Source of the DNA: Micromonospora echinospora
GTDB lineage: Bacteria > Actinomycetota > Actinomycetes > Mycobacteriales > Micromonosporaceae
Direction: 5' to 3'
Assembly: GCF_014203425.1 (NCBI RefSeq)
Contig: NZ_JACHJC010000001.1
Span: 3,994,001 to 4,058,000, forward strand
Length of the DNA stretch: 64,000 nt
Part shown: one piece after another, positions 33,269 to 42,117 of the stretch
How the letters are laid out: every line of letters begins with the position of its first letter
Position numbering within the stretch: position 1 is the stretch's first letter
Position numbers and translations under genes: made by a program
Notes under the pieces: model-generated
Told to the model about the DNA's origin: nothing
What the model saw: only the letters and a program-made list of their open reading frames with translations
Database searches by the model: none

Positions 33269-34336
33269 TCAGGCGGGGGTGCAGGGGGTGCTGTCGGCGG
33301 CGCAGCCGGCGGGGGCGTTGTGCGACGGGTCGGGGTCGCGCACGTCGAACCGGATGGTGACGGACCCACCGCCCGGCAACGCGGCCCCGGTGAACGTGAC
33401 CACGCTGCCGTCCTGTGCCGCCTCGGCCCCGTTGACGCTGCCCACCGTCGCGCCGCCGTGCAGGGTCACGGTGACCGTCCACTCCGGGCGCGGCGCGGGA
33501 CCCGGATTGCGCAGCACCACCTCGCCCCGGTAGCCGAACAGCCGGTCGTTGACCGTCTCGTACGTGGCGCTCAACGGAGCCGTCACCACAGTGGAGGGCG
33601 TCGGGCTCGGCGTACGGCTGGGGGTGGGCGACGGGGACGAGGAGGGTGAGGCGCTGCGGCGGCTGGCGCTCGGCGTGGGCCGGGCCGTGGTGGGCCGGGC
33701 GGCGGGCTCGGCCTCCGACGGCACGGCGAGCGGGGCCGACGGCGGCAACGCGGCCGGCGCGCTCGGGTTGTCACCGGTGGCCCACAGCGCCGCTGCGGCG
33801 CCCGCGGCGGCGAGCAGCGTCACCGCGCCGGCCGCCAGCAGCACCGGGCGTCGCCGGGAGCGGCGGCGCTCCTCGCCGAGCAGCCGCACCACAGGCAGTT
33901 CGGCGGTCAGCCCGCCCTCGGCCCGGCGCAGGTCCACGTTCTGGAACGCCAGCCAGTCGAGAATGGCCGGCAGCCGCCCGGTGACCGCCTGCTCGTGCTG
34001 CTCGGCTCGGGCGTCGGCGTCCCAGTCGCCCTCTTCGAGCACTTCGCGCACGGACAGTCGGGTGCCGTGTGCCGTGGGGGTCAGGTCGCAGGCCAGGCGG
34101 GTGGCCCGGCCGGCCTCCCGGCAGCGGACGACCAGCCGGTGCGGCGCGCGCAGTTCGACGGTCTCGACCTCGGTGTCGGTGTCGTACCCGGGCAGCGCGG
34201 CGGTGGCCAGCACCCACCGGTCGGACCCGGGCGAGCTGTCGGCGAACCACTTGGCCAGCAGCGCGCGTTCCGTCAGCGCCCGCCAGGTCCGGGCGGGCGG
34301 GTGGAACAGGTCGACCTCGGTGACGATCTCGATCAC
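33269..34336 (-). CDS. Membrane protein: cytosolic SRPBCC domain, TM helix, external CBM2-like domain
   Basis: A 355-residue protein with an unusual architecture. Residues 1-140 form an SRPBCC/AHSA1-type domain (starts IEIVTEVDLFHPPARTW; TRLSVREVLEEGDW near the end). A single transmembrane helix lies at 165-187, preceded by the stop-transfer-like RRRSRRR, so the N-terminus should be inside. A Pro/Ser/Thr linker (190-250) follows. The C-terminal 105 residues resemble a CBM2 sandwich: W286, Gly/Thr strands and a Cys pair C345/C352. SRPBCC domains bind hydrophobic ligands or act as co-chaperones. The combination suggests a surface sensor or anchor near polysaccharide, but no function is known. 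GTG 34336 is the start. Confidence 0.75.
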   Translation of the reverse strand: MIEIVTEVDLFHPPARTWRALTERALLAKWFADSSPGSDRWVLATAALPGYDTDTEVETVELRAPHRLVVRCREAGRATRLACDLTPTAHGTRLSVREVLEEGDWDADARAEQHEQAVTGRLPAILDWLAFQNVDLRRAEGGLTAELPVVRLLGEERRRSRRRPVLLAAGAVTLLAAAGAAAALWATGDNPSAPAALPPSAPLAVPSEAEPAARPTTARPTPSASRRSASPSSSPSPTPSRTPSPTPSTVVTAPLSATYETVNDRLFGYRGEVVLRNPGPAPRPEWTVTVTLHGGATVGSVNGAEAAQDGSVVTFTGAALPGGGSVTIRFDVRDPDPSHNAPAGCAADSTPCTPA

Positions 34337-34357
34337 GCGGAGACTCTAGGGCCTGTG

Positions 34358-35689
34358 TCAAGGTCGGTGCGGGGCGCTGTCACCGTCGTCGCGCCAGCGG
34401 GCCCGCCAGGCAGCTTCGCTCTCCTCGGCGCTCGCCTTCTCCTCGTGCATCAGCCGGCGCAACGCGACCCGGGAATCGGCGAAGATCACCAGTTCGGCCG
34501 CGACGAGGGCCACGCAGATCGCGGTGAGCAGGCCCAGCGCGCCGAGCGCCGGCAGGTGCTGCCCGACCGGCAGCACAGCGGCGAGCAGGAGCAGGGTGCC
34601 GAGCCGGGTCCAGGACAGCGTCCGCAGCGCGCGCCACTGGAACGCCATGTTGGCGGCGAGGTAGACGAGCACACCACCGAAGAGCAGCGGCACCGCCGGC
34701 CCGTGGCCGCGCTCCATCGCTCCGCCGGCCGGGTCGGTGACGATCCGCACCAGCTCCTCGGCGCCGATCGCGAACAGGATCACGCCGGCGATCATGGGCA
34801 GGTAGAGGTAGGCGTACGCGTCGCGGGCCAGCGTCACCCGCGCGTGGCCCTGGGCGGCGTGCAGCGCGATCCGGGCGGCCGGGCCGATCATGTCGAAGTG
34901 CGCCCACCAGAGCGCGGCGGTGAACAGGATGCCGAAGATCGCCGCCGGGATCGCCGGCCAGGTCACGGGCTGACCGAGCAGGTTGCCGCCCACGCCGACC
35001 GAGATGACCGACTCGCCGAGCGCGATGATCAGGATGAGGTCGTACCGTTCGGTCCAGTGCTCGGCCGAGGTGATCTTCCAGCCGTCGGTGCCGGCGAGCA
35101 GCCCGCTGCTGTACTGGATGGCCACCACGGCGATCCACAGTCCGTCGCGCAGCCACGGGCCGACGTCCGCGGGTACCCGCGGCGGCAGCAGCGCCGCCAC
35201 CAGGAGCAGGGCGGCCGAGATCAGCGCCTCGGGCAGGAACAGCCGCAGCTTGCGGCGGGCCGGCGGGTCGTCGCCGGTGGCGTACCAGTACAGCGCGGTG
35301 TGCACGGCCCTGATCACCACGTAGCTGACCGTGACCAGGATCGGCCCGGCGCTGCCCTTGTCCAGGTCACCGAACGTCTGCGGCAGCGCGAGCGCGAACG
35401 TGAACAGCGCGATCATGCCGACCACCATGAGGATCGGCACGAAGCCCTCGCCGAGGCGCAGCCGGGCGGCCACCGCGCTGTGTACCACCCAGCACCACCA
35501 CAGCACGGCGAGCACCAGCAGCGCGTGCAGCAGCTCCCGCAGCGTCACGTTGGCGGCGGTGGCGCGCGTGATGATGAAGAAGGACACCACGAAGACGAGG
35601 TCGAAGAAGATCTCGAACCGGTCGACCCGGGTGGCGGGGGCGACGCCGGTCGCCGGCCCGAGCCCCTTGCGCCACCGGTCGCCACCCAC
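34358..35689 (-). CDS. LtrA-family low-temperature-requirement membrane protein
   Basis: A 443-residue polytopic membrane protein (about 11-12 hydrophobic helices) of the bacterial LtrA family (PF06772). Typical segments are VDRFEIFFDLVFVVSF near the N-terminus and TERYDLILIIALGESVISV in the middle. The original Listeria gene was linked to growth at low temperature; the biochemical role is unknown. GTG 35689 is used. It lies 21 bases before the SRPBCC gene, so the two may be co-transcribed. Confidence 0.9.
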   Translation of the reverse strand: MGGDRWRKGLGPATGVAPATRVDRFEIFFDLVFVVSFFIITRATAANVTLRELLHALLVLAVLWWCWVVHSAVAARLRLGEGFVPILMVVGMIALFTFALALPQTFGDLDKGSAGPILVTVSYVVIRAVHTALYWYATGDDPPARRKLRLFLPEALISAALLLVAALLPPRVPADVGPWLRDGLWIAVVAIQYSSGLLAGTDGWKITSAEHWTERYDLILIIALGESVISVGVGGNLLGQPVTWPAIPAAIFGILFTAALWWAHFDMIGPAARIALHAAQGHARVTLARDAYAYLYLPMIAGVILFAIGAEELVRIVTDPAGGAMERGHGPAVPLLFGGVLVYLAANMAFQWRALRTLSWTRLGTLLLLAAVLPVGQHLPALGALGLLTAICVALVAAELVIFADSRVALRRLMHEEKASAEESEAAWRARWRDDGDSAPHRP

Positions 35690-35778
35690 CGGGCGAGTGT
35701 GTCAGCCCAGGTCAGGCGGGGTGCGGCATTCGCCGGCCATTCCACCGCTCCGACCGGGTGCGGCGGACGGGGGTGCGC

Positions 35779-36369
35779 TCAGCCGGCCGCCGGAGCGGCG
35801 TGCGCGAGCACGTCGCGCAGCACGTCGCGCAACGGCCGCCCGGGGTGCTCCAGCCATTCCTGGGCGGCGATCCGCAGGGACGCGAGGAACGTCGCGGCGA
35901 TGATCCGGGCCCGCAGCGCCGCCTGGGGTCCGTCGAGACGGCGGGCCAGCTCCGCGGCCATCTCCCGCTCCAGTGCGGCGTACGCGGCGACCTGGTGGGC
36001 GGCCAGGCTCGGCTGGCCGTGCAGTCGCCGGCGCCGGTTGAGCCAGGGCTCGGCCGGGTCGTCGTAGCCGTCCTCGGCCTGGGTCAGGGCGGCCCGGGTC
36101 AGCGCGGCCCACGGTGGCAGCTGCGCCGGTTGCTCCGCGACCAGCGCGAGGAGCCGGCGCAGCCGCAGCGTGTCGCCGTGGAAGAGGGCCTCCTCCTTGC
36201 CGCTGAAGTAGTTGGAGAACGTGCGCCGCGAGACGTTGGCGGCGTCGGCGATCGCCTCGACGGTGATCCGGTCGGGGCCGTGCTCGACGGCGAGGGACAG
36301 CGCCGCCTCGTGCAACGCCTGACGCGTCGCCGCCTTCTTCCGTTCGCGCAGCCCGGTGCACTCCTCCAT
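35779..36369 (-). CDS. TetR-family regulator of the divergent MFS exporter
   Basis: A 196-residue TetR repressor. The helix-turn-helix includes ITVEAIADAANVSRRTFSNYFSGKEEAL (about 34-61); the C-terminal helices form the ligand pocket. ATG 36369 fits the usual short N-terminus of the family, whereas longer in-frame starts run into the operator. It is divergent from the EmrB-type exporter at 36493, with GGGCAA/TTGCCC repeats in the 123-base gap. It most probably represses the exporter and is released by a toxic substrate. Confidence 0.92.
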   Translation of the reverse strand: MEECTGLRERKKAATRQALHEAALSLAVEHGPDRITVEAIADAANVSRRTFSNYFSGKEEALFHGDTLRLRRLLALVAEQPAQLPPWAALTRAALTQAEDGYDDPAEPWLNRRRRLHGQPSLAAHQVAAYAALEREMAAELARRLDGPQAALRARIIAATFLASLRIAAQEWLEHPGRPLRDVLRDVLAHAAPAAG

Positions 36370-36400
36370 GGCGACAAGCGTAGGTGAGCCATTTCTCAAT

Positions 36401-36424
36401 GGGCAAACTTGCCCGACGGGCAAG
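36401..36424. promoter_or_regulatory. TetR operator before MFS exporter
   Basis: GGGCAA-AC-TTGCCC (36401-36414) is an inverted repeat, overlapping a second one, TTGCCC-GAC-GGGCAA (36409-36423). The nested symmetric motif lies between the divergent TetR and MFS genes and could hold two dimers. Confidence 0.7.
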
Positions 36425-36492
36425 GTTTGGTGTTGATTGCTTTAGGCAACGAAGCGGCCAAACCCGCATCGACACACCTGGAGGACGCGCGC

Positions 36493-38133
36493 ATGAGCGC
36501 ACCCACCGCGACGGCCGAGGCCGCGCCCATGAGCAAGCGGCAGACGCTGGAGGCGCTCAGCGGTCTGCTGCTCGTGCTCTTCGTGGCCATGCTGAGCAGC
36601 ACCGTGGTCTCGACAGCTCTGCCGAAGATCATCGGAGCGCTCAACGGCTCGCAGACCCAGTACACCTGGGTGGTCACCGCCACCCTGCTCACCGCGACCG
36701 CGACCACCCCGATCTGGGGCAAGCTGGCCGACCTGTTCAACAAGAAGCTGCTGATCCAGGTCGCCATCGTGGTGTTCCTGGTCGGGTCGGTCGCGGCCGG
36801 CTTCGCGCAGAGCGCCGGGCAGCTCATCGGCGCCCGGGCCTTCCAGGGCATCGGCGTGGGTGGCCTCCAGGCGCTGGTCCAGGTCGCCATCGCGGCCATG
36901 ATCCCGCCGCGCGAGCGGGGCCGCTACAACGGCTACCTGGGCGGCGTGATGGCGCTGGCCACCGTCGGCGGCCCGCTGCTCGGCGGCCTGATCGTGGACA
37001 CCTCGTGGCTCGGCTGGCGCTGGTGCTTCTTCGTCGGCGTGCCGGTTGCGGTCGTCGCGCTGTTCCTGCTCCAGGTCACCCTGAACCTGCCCACCGCGCG
37101 CCGGGACAACGTCAAGATCGACTACCTGGGCGCCGCGCTGATCGCCGCCGGGGTCAGCGTGCTGCTGATCTGGATCTCGTTCGTCGACGACTCGTTCGCC
37201 TGGGCCTCCTGGCAGACCGGCGCCATGGTCGGCGGCGCGGTGCTGCTGCTCGCGCTCGCCGTCTGGGTGGAGTCGCGGGCCGCCGAGCCGGTGGTGCCGC
37301 TGCACATCGTCCGCGAGCGCACCACCGCCCTGGCGATCCTCGGCAGCCTCGCGGTCGGCATGGCGATGTTCGGCGGCGCGGTCTTCCTCGGCCAGTACTT
37401 CCAGATCGGCCGCGGCTACAGCCCGACCGAGGCCGGTCTGCTGACCATCCCGATGATGGTCGGCGTGCTGATCTCCTCGATCGTGGCGGGCCGGATGATC
37501 ACCGCCACCGGGAAGGTCAAGCCGTACATCGTGTTCGGCGCGGTCGTGCTGGTCATCGGGTTCGCCATGCTCGGCACGATCGACCACGACACGTCGCTGG
37601 TCTTCGTCGGCATCGCGATGTTCATCGTCGGCGTGGGCGTCGGCATGACCATGCAGAACCTGGTGCTCGCGGTGCAGAACACCGTGGCGCTCAAGGACAT
37701 CGGCGCGGCCAGCGCCAGCGTGGCGTTCTTCCGCTCGCTCGGCGGCACCATCGGCGTGTCGGTGCTCGGCGCGGTGCTGGCCCGCCGGGTCACCGACCGG
37801 ATCACCGGCGACCTCGCCGCGGCCGGCATCCCCGCCTCCGGCGGAGGCGGCGGCAGCACGCTCAACCTCGACGCGCTGCCCGAGCCGGTACGGCAGATCG
37901 TGCGGGCCGCGTACGGGGACGCAACCGGGCATATCTTCCTGATCTCGGCCGCCATCGCGGTGGTGGGTATCGTGGCGGCGCTGCTGCTGCGCCCGGTCAC
38001 CCTGCGTTCCAGCCTCGATCTGCCGGACAGCGGCCGGTCGGTGGCGGTGGGAGCGGACGCCGTCGACGGCGCGCCCGCCTTCGACGAGGTGAGCGTGGAC
38101 TCGGCCGGCCGGGAGGAACGCGCCCGCCGCTGA
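36493..38133 (+). CDS. MFS multidrug exporter, EmrB/QacA (DHA2) type
   Basis: A 546-residue transporter with 14 predicted transmembrane helices. Signature segments are the motif A-like GKLADLFNKK after helix 2 and the motif C-like GGVMALATVGGPLLGG in helix 5. The C-terminal tail of about 45 residues is soluble and acidic. ATG 36493 has GGAGG eight bases upstream. The divergent TetR and its nested operator point to inducible drug efflux. A hairpin follows at 38145-38176. Confidence 0.93.
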   Translation: MSAPTATAEAAPMSKRQTLEALSGLLLVLFVAMLSSTVVSTALPKIIGALNGSQTQYTWVVTATLLTATATTPIWGKLADLFNKKLLIQVAIVVFLVGSVAAGFAQSAGQLIGARAFQGIGVGGLQALVQVAIAAMIPPRERGRYNGYLGGVMALATVGGPLLGGLIVDTSWLGWRWCFFVGVPVAVVALFLLQVTLNLPTARRDNVKIDYLGAALIAAGVSVLLIWISFVDDSFAWASWQTGAMVGGAVLLLALAVWVESRAAEPVVPLHIVRERTTALAILGSLAVGMAMFGGAVFLGQYFQIGRGYSPTEAGLLTIPMMVGVLISSIVAGRMITATGKVKPYIVFGAVVLVIGFAMLGTIDHDTSLVFVGIAMFIVGVGVGMTMQNLVLAVQNTVALKDIGAASASVAFFRSLGGTIGVSVLGAVLARRVTDRITGDLAAAGIPASGGGGGSTLNLDALPEPVRQIVRAAYGDATGHIFLISAAIAVVGIVAALLLRPVTLRSSLDLPDSGRSVAVGADAVDGAPAFDEVSVDSAGREERARR

Positions 38134-38144
38134 GCCCGTACCCC

Positions 38145-38176
38145 CAGGGCCGTCGCCGACCCCGGCGGCGGCCCTG
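38145..38176 (+). terminator. Hairpin after MFS gene
   Basis: CAGGGCCGTCGCCG (38145-38158) pairs with CGGCGGCGGCCCTG (38163-38176) with a single T-G wobble and a 4-base loop. Confidence 0.65.
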
Positions 38177-38207
38177 TTCCGTGCCGGGAGGCACCGAAGG
38201 AGGAGTC

Positions 38208-39056
38208 GTGGACACCACGCGGGCCGTGCCCCCGCGCCTCGCCGCATGGCGGCGGGCCGCGCGTGAGCTGGCGCTCGTCGCCGTGCTCTTCCTCGTCTAC
38301 AAGGCGGGCCGGCAGGTGGTGGCCGACCACGCCGACCTGGCCCTGGCCAACGGCGAGTGGATCTGGCGGCTGGAGCGGCTGCTGCGCCTGCCGGACGAGG
38401 CGGCGGTGCAGGCCCCGCTGCTGCCGCACGAGGTGCCGGTGCGGCTGGCGAACGTCTACTACGCCTACGTCCACTTCCCGGCCACGGTGCTCTGCCTGGT
38501 CTGGCTCTGGCTGCGCCGCCCGGCCCACTACCTGCGGCTGCGGCGGGCCCTGGCGGCGCTGACCGCCGTGGCGCTGGTGCTGCACGTGTGCGTCCCGCTC
38601 GCCCCGCCGCGGCTGACCGCGCTCACCGGCATGGTCGACACCGGCACCCGGTACGGCCCGAGCGTCTACGGACCGCCCGACACCGACCAGCTCAGCAACC
38701 AGTACGCGGCGATGCCGTCCCTGCACGTGGGCTGGGCGCTGGCGATCGCGCTGGCGCTGATGGCGGTCACCGCCGGACGCCGCCGCTGGCTCTGGCTGGT
38801 CCATCCACTGGTGACCGCGTTCGTGGTGGTGGTCACCGGCAACCACTACTGGCTCGACGGCCTCGTCTCGATGGCGCTGCTCGTGGTGATCCTGGCCGTG
38901 CTGCCCCGGCCCGCGCCGGACCGGCCCGCGCTCCTCGAGGCGGCCGGACCGGTGCGTCCGCACCTGGTCCCCGCGCCGCGCCGCGCCGGCCACCGCCGGA
39001 ACCCGAGGGTCCCGGCGGCGGCCGACGTGCGGCTCCGGCCACCCGGCCGGGGCTGA
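38208..39056 (+). CDS. PAP2-superfamily membrane phosphatase/transferase
   Basis: A 282-residue membrane protein with about six hydrophobic helices. Two of the PAP2 motifs are visible: PSLHVGW (about residues 170-176) and the third motif as GNHYWLDG (about 213-220), with their catalytic His. This variant matches the PAP2/inositol-phosphotransferase-like family (PF14378) common in actinobacteria. It probably acts on a lipid phosphate or transfers phosphoinositol; the substrate is not known. GTG 38208 has a strong AAGGAGGAG. The basic, Pro-rich C-terminus is cytosolic. It follows the exporter by 74 bases with a hairpin between. Confidence 0.85.
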   Translation: MDTTRAVPPRLAAWRRAARELALVAVLFLVYKAGRQVVADHADLALANGEWIWRLERLLRLPDEAAVQAPLLPHEVPVRLANVYYAYVHFPATVLCLVWLWLRRPAHYLRLRRALAALTAVALVLHVCVPLAPPRLTALTGMVDTGTRYGPSVYGPPDTDQLSNQYAAMPSLHVGWALAIALALMAVTAGRRRWLWLVHPLVTAFVVVVTGNHYWLDGLVSMALLVVILAVLPRPAPDRPALLEAAGPVRPHLVPAPRRAGHRRNPRVPAAADVRLRPPGRG

Positions 39057-39063
39057 CCGCCGG

Positions 39064-41121
39064 TCAGTGCAGGGTGCAGACGGTCCCGTTGAGGCGGAAC
39101 GCGCCCGGCGGCACGTTCGGTCCGCTGTACGCCCCGACGAACCCGACGGTCGTGCTCCCGCCGTCGGCGGCGAGCCGCCGGTTGTCGTCGGTGGGCGTCA
39201 CCCGGACCTGTCGGCCCTCCTGGTTCCAGGTGGCGCTCCACCCGCTGTTCACCTGCTGCCAGGCCGTCGGCCAGGTCCAGGTGAGCGTCCAGCCGTCCAG
39301 CGCCTTCGCGCCGGTGTTGATCACCTCGACGTTGGCCACGTACCCGTTGCCCCAGTCGTTGTCGTCGTTGAAGCGCACCGCGCAGGAACTCTCGGCCGGG
39401 CTGCCGGTGGCGAAGGTCAGCGGCGGCGACGACCACGAGACCCGCCCGGCGGTGTCCCGGGCCAGCACGTTGACCGTGTAGCGGGCGCCCGGCTCGAGGT
39501 TGCCCACCGTCAGCGACGTGCCGGCGGTCTCGCCGAGCTGCTCGCTGACCGCGCCGTACTGCCTGTGCACCTCGTACTTGGCGATCGGGGACGCGCCCGG
39601 CGTGGCCGCCGGCCAGGAGATGGTCGCCGCGCGGTCGGTCACCGCGCTCGCCGTCGGCCGGCCCGGGGCGCCGGGCCGCCCGGCCGAGCTGCCGGCCGGT
39701 CGCAGCACGAGCGTGGTCAGCGAGTACGGCGGCAGCGTGCGCACGGTGGCGCTGCCCGAGCGGCCGGTGCTGATCCCGGTCGCGCCGTTGGCGAGGGTGT
39801 GCACGGTCGGCGCCTCGTCGGCCGGGGTGAACCCGGCGTAGTCGAGCGCCACCGGGTACGCCGTGTCCGGGTCCTTGTTGAGCAGCAGGACCGCAACGGT
39901 GCCGTCCGGCCGCCGGACCGCGTGCGCGGCGACGAGCGGCTGGTCGGTCCCGGCGCGGACGAGCTGGTCACCGGGCCGGGCGAACAGGTTCATCATGGAC
40001 ATCGCGTGGTACGGCGCGAACGGGGTGTTGAACGGCGGCTGGCACACCTCGCCGTCGCTCGTGCAGTTGCCGCTGGACAGCATCCCGAAGTCGCCGTAGT
40101 CGGTCTGCCCGGCCACCTCGGAGACCGTGCCGATGCCGTTGTGCACGTTCCACCACTGCACGGTGAAGACGCCCTGCTCCAGCAGGCCGCTGTAGGCGTC
40201 GGCGAGGAACAGCGCGCCGGGCGCGGTGGTGCGCCCGGCGTCCACGTTCAGCTCGGTGAAGCTGATCCCGATCCGGTCGGCGCCGGGGCCGGCGTACCGG
40301 GCGATCTGCTGGCGCAGCAGCCAGGCCGCGTCGGGCAGGTGGTTGGTGCGGGCCAGCGAGTCGGCGGCGTTGCCGCCCGGGTACCAGTGCACGTCCACGA
40401 AGTCGATCTTCGGGCCGGCGAGGGAGAGCACGGTCTGGTTCCACGGTCCCGGGTCGGACCCGGCGGTGATCCCGTCGGGCCAGTTGCCGGGCATGGTGAG
40501 CACCGCGCCGACCTTGATGCTCGGGTCGACCGCCTTCATCGCGTCGGCGTACTCGATCACCAGCCGCGCGTACTGGGAGGCGCTCTTGTCCGGGTGGTCG
40601 TCCGCCTCCCAGGCCGAGCCGTAGTGGCCGTTGCCGTAGTTCTCGTTGCCGACGGTCCACCACTTGGCGCCGTAGCCCTTGGTGACGTTGGCGTAGCGGA
40701 CCCAGGCCGCCGCCTCGGCGGGCGTGCCGGTGCCGTAGTTCGCGATGATCATCGGCTCGGCGCCGACGCGCCGGGCGCCGGCCATGAACGTGTCGAAGTC
40801 GGTGTTCGGCGCGACGTAGCCGCCGGGCGCGGTGTGCGTCTCCCAGTGGTAGATGTCGGCGTACGAGCCGCCGGGGTAGCGCAGCATCTTCACGCCCGCC
40901 GCCTTGAGCAGGTCGGACGTCTCGGCGCTGCCGAGCTGCGCGTCCCAGATGGCGTGGTTGACGCCGAGCGCGGTGGCCGGGACGGTGGCCAGCCCGGCGC
41001 GGGTGTTCACGGTGACGGTGACCGGACCGGTGGGGTCGGCGGCGGCGACCGGCCCGCCGACGGTGCTGAGCGCGGTGGCGAGCAGCAGCAGGCTGGCCGC
41101 GAACGCAGTGGGTCTTCTCAT
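39064..41121 (-). CDS. Secreted clan GH-A hydrolase with FN3 and CBM2
   Basis: A 685-residue secreted protein. Signal peptide (about 1-30), then a (beta/alpha)8 hydrolase (about 35-380) with N-E motif WWTVGNENYGN (E160, acid/base) and ISFTELN (E290, nucleophile), the arrangement of clan GH-A. A side beta-domain (about 380-485), a fibronectin type III domain (about 495-580) and a C-terminal CBM2 (about 585-685) follow. The sequence is nearest to alpha-L-arabinofuranosidase (GH51-like) proteins but lacks the exact GH51 signature, so the substrate is left open. ATG 41121 gives a clean signal peptide and follows GAAGGA. It is divergent from the LPMO gene, sharing a low-GC promoter region. Confidence 0.8.
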   Translation of the reverse strand: MRRPTAFAASLLLLATALSTVGGPVAAADPTGPVTVTVNTRAGLATVPATALGVNHAIWDAQLGSAETSDLLKAAGVKMLRYPGGSYADIYHWETHTAPGGYVAPNTDFDTFMAGARRVGAEPMIIANYGTGTPAEAAAWVRYANVTKGYGAKWWTVGNENYGNGHYGSAWEADDHPDKSASQYARLVIEYADAMKAVDPSIKVGAVLTMPGNWPDGITAGSDPGPWNQTVLSLAGPKIDFVDVHWYPGGNAADSLARTNHLPDAAWLLRQQIARYAGPGADRIGISFTELNVDAGRTTAPGALFLADAYSGLLEQGVFTVQWWNVHNGIGTVSEVAGQTDYGDFGMLSSGNCTSDGEVCQPPFNTPFAPYHAMSMMNLFARPGDQLVRAGTDQPLVAAHAVRRPDGTVAVLLLNKDPDTAYPVALDYAGFTPADEAPTVHTLANGATGISTGRSGSATVRTLPPYSLTTLVLRPAGSSAGRPGAPGRPTASAVTDRAATISWPAATPGASPIAKYEVHRQYGAVSEQLGETAGTSLTVGNLEPGARYTVNVLARDTAGRVSWSSPPLTFATGSPAESSCAVRFNDDNDWGNGYVANVEVINTGAKALDGWTLTWTWPTAWQQVNSGWSATWNQEGRQVRVTPTDDNRRLAADGGSTTVGFVGAYSGPNVPPGAFRLNGTVCTLH

Positions 41122-41281
41122 CCGGGGAAGTCCTTCGGGGGAGTGGAACGACGGGGAGATGCCCGGTTCTGCGTCGTCCTCCCGGAGCCGTGACGGCGGC
41201 GGGATGCCCACGAACGACGATCGGCTCCGCGCGGCGAGCCATCGACGAGGATCATACGCCCGGCGTTGGGGAGTGCAGGGC

Positions 41282-41327
41282 TTAATTTATAGACAGGAGT
41301 CTTTACTGTTAACAATGTTTAATTTAT
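41282..41327. promoter_or_regulatory. Low-GC promoter region of LPMO
   Basis: TTAATTTAT occurs twice (41282-41290 and 41319-41327, 37 bases apart), flanking the palindrome TGTTAACA (41307-41314). The stretch is far richer in A/T than the rest of the window, as expected for a strong regulated promoter. A comparable GTTAACA lies upstream of the GH62 gene near 33047. Confidence 0.55.
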
Positions 41328-41367
41328 GTTCGGGGCACCTTCCGTTTCCCCTGAAGGAGTTGCCACC

Positions 41368-42117
41368 ATGCGCCGAAGAATCACCCTCCCGCTGCTCACC
41401 GCCGGCGCCGTGACCGGCACGCTGGCGCTCGCCGCGCCCGCGCAGGCCCACGGCTACGTCTCGTCGCCGCCCAGCCGCCAGGCGCTCTGCGCGCAGAACC
41501 GGGTGCCCGACTGCGGCCAGATCAAGTACGAGCCGCAGAGCGTCGAGGGCCCCAAGGGCCTGCGCAGCTGCCACGCCGGCATCGCCCAGTTCGCGGTACT
41601 CAACGACGACAGCCGCAACTGGCCGGCCACCTCGGTGGGCAGCACCGCCACGTTCACCTGGGTCAACACGGCCCGGCACGCCACCGCAAACTGGGAGTAC
41701 TGGATCGGCGGCACCCGGGTCGCGGTGGTCGACGGCGGCGGCCGCCAGCCCGGCGCGACCGTGTCGCACACGGTCAACCTGGGTGGCTTCTCCGGCCGGC
41801 AGAAGCTGCTCGCCATCTGGAACATCTCCGACACCGCCAACGCCTTCTACTCCTGTGTCGATCTGCAGATCGGCGGCGGTGGCGGCAACCCGACCCCGTC
41901 GCCCACCCCGACGGCGGCGCCGACCACCCCCGCGCCCTCACCCACGCCCACCCGGACCAGCACGCCGGCGCCGGGCGGCACGTGGACGGCCGGGCGGACG
42001 TACCAGGTCGGCGACACGGTGACCTACGACGGCCGCACCTACCGCTGCCGCCAGGCGCACACCGCCATCGCCGGCTGGGAGCCGCCGAACGTGCCGGCGC
42101 TGTGGCAGCAGGTCTGA
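41368..42117 (+). CDS. AA10 lytic polysaccharide monooxygenase with CBM5/12
   Basis: A 249-residue secreted copper enzyme. The signal peptide is cut after AQA, exposing H28 as the mature N-terminal histidine; with H104 (ARHATANWEYW) it forms the copper histidine brace. The AA10 domain (28-170) has paired Cys. A Pro/Thr/Ser linker (about 175-203) leads to a small CBM5/12 chitin-binding domain (WTAGRTYQVGDTVTYDG; about 205-249). It oxidatively cleaves crystalline chitin or cellulose. The binding module suggests chitin, although many neighbours are cellulolytic. ATG 41368 has AAGGAG at good spacing. The DUF305 gene overlaps its end. Confidence 0.93.
   Translation: MRRRITLPLLTAGAVTGTLALAAPAQAHGYVSSPPSRQALCAQNRVPDCGQIKYEPQSVEGPKGLRSCHAGIAQFAVLNDDSRNWPATSVGSTATFTWVNTARHATANWEYWIGGTRVAVVDGGGRQPGATVSHTVNLGGFSGRQKLLAIWNISDTANAFYSCVDLQIGGGGGNPTPSPTPTAAPTTPAPSPTPTRTSTPAPGGTWTAGRTYQVGDTVTYDGRTYRCRQAHTAIAGWEPPNVPALWQQV

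Noticed and set aside
41282..41327. DasR-type (chitin) operator before the LPMO
   Set aside because: The known ACTGGTCTAGACCACT-like consensus is not present in this region.
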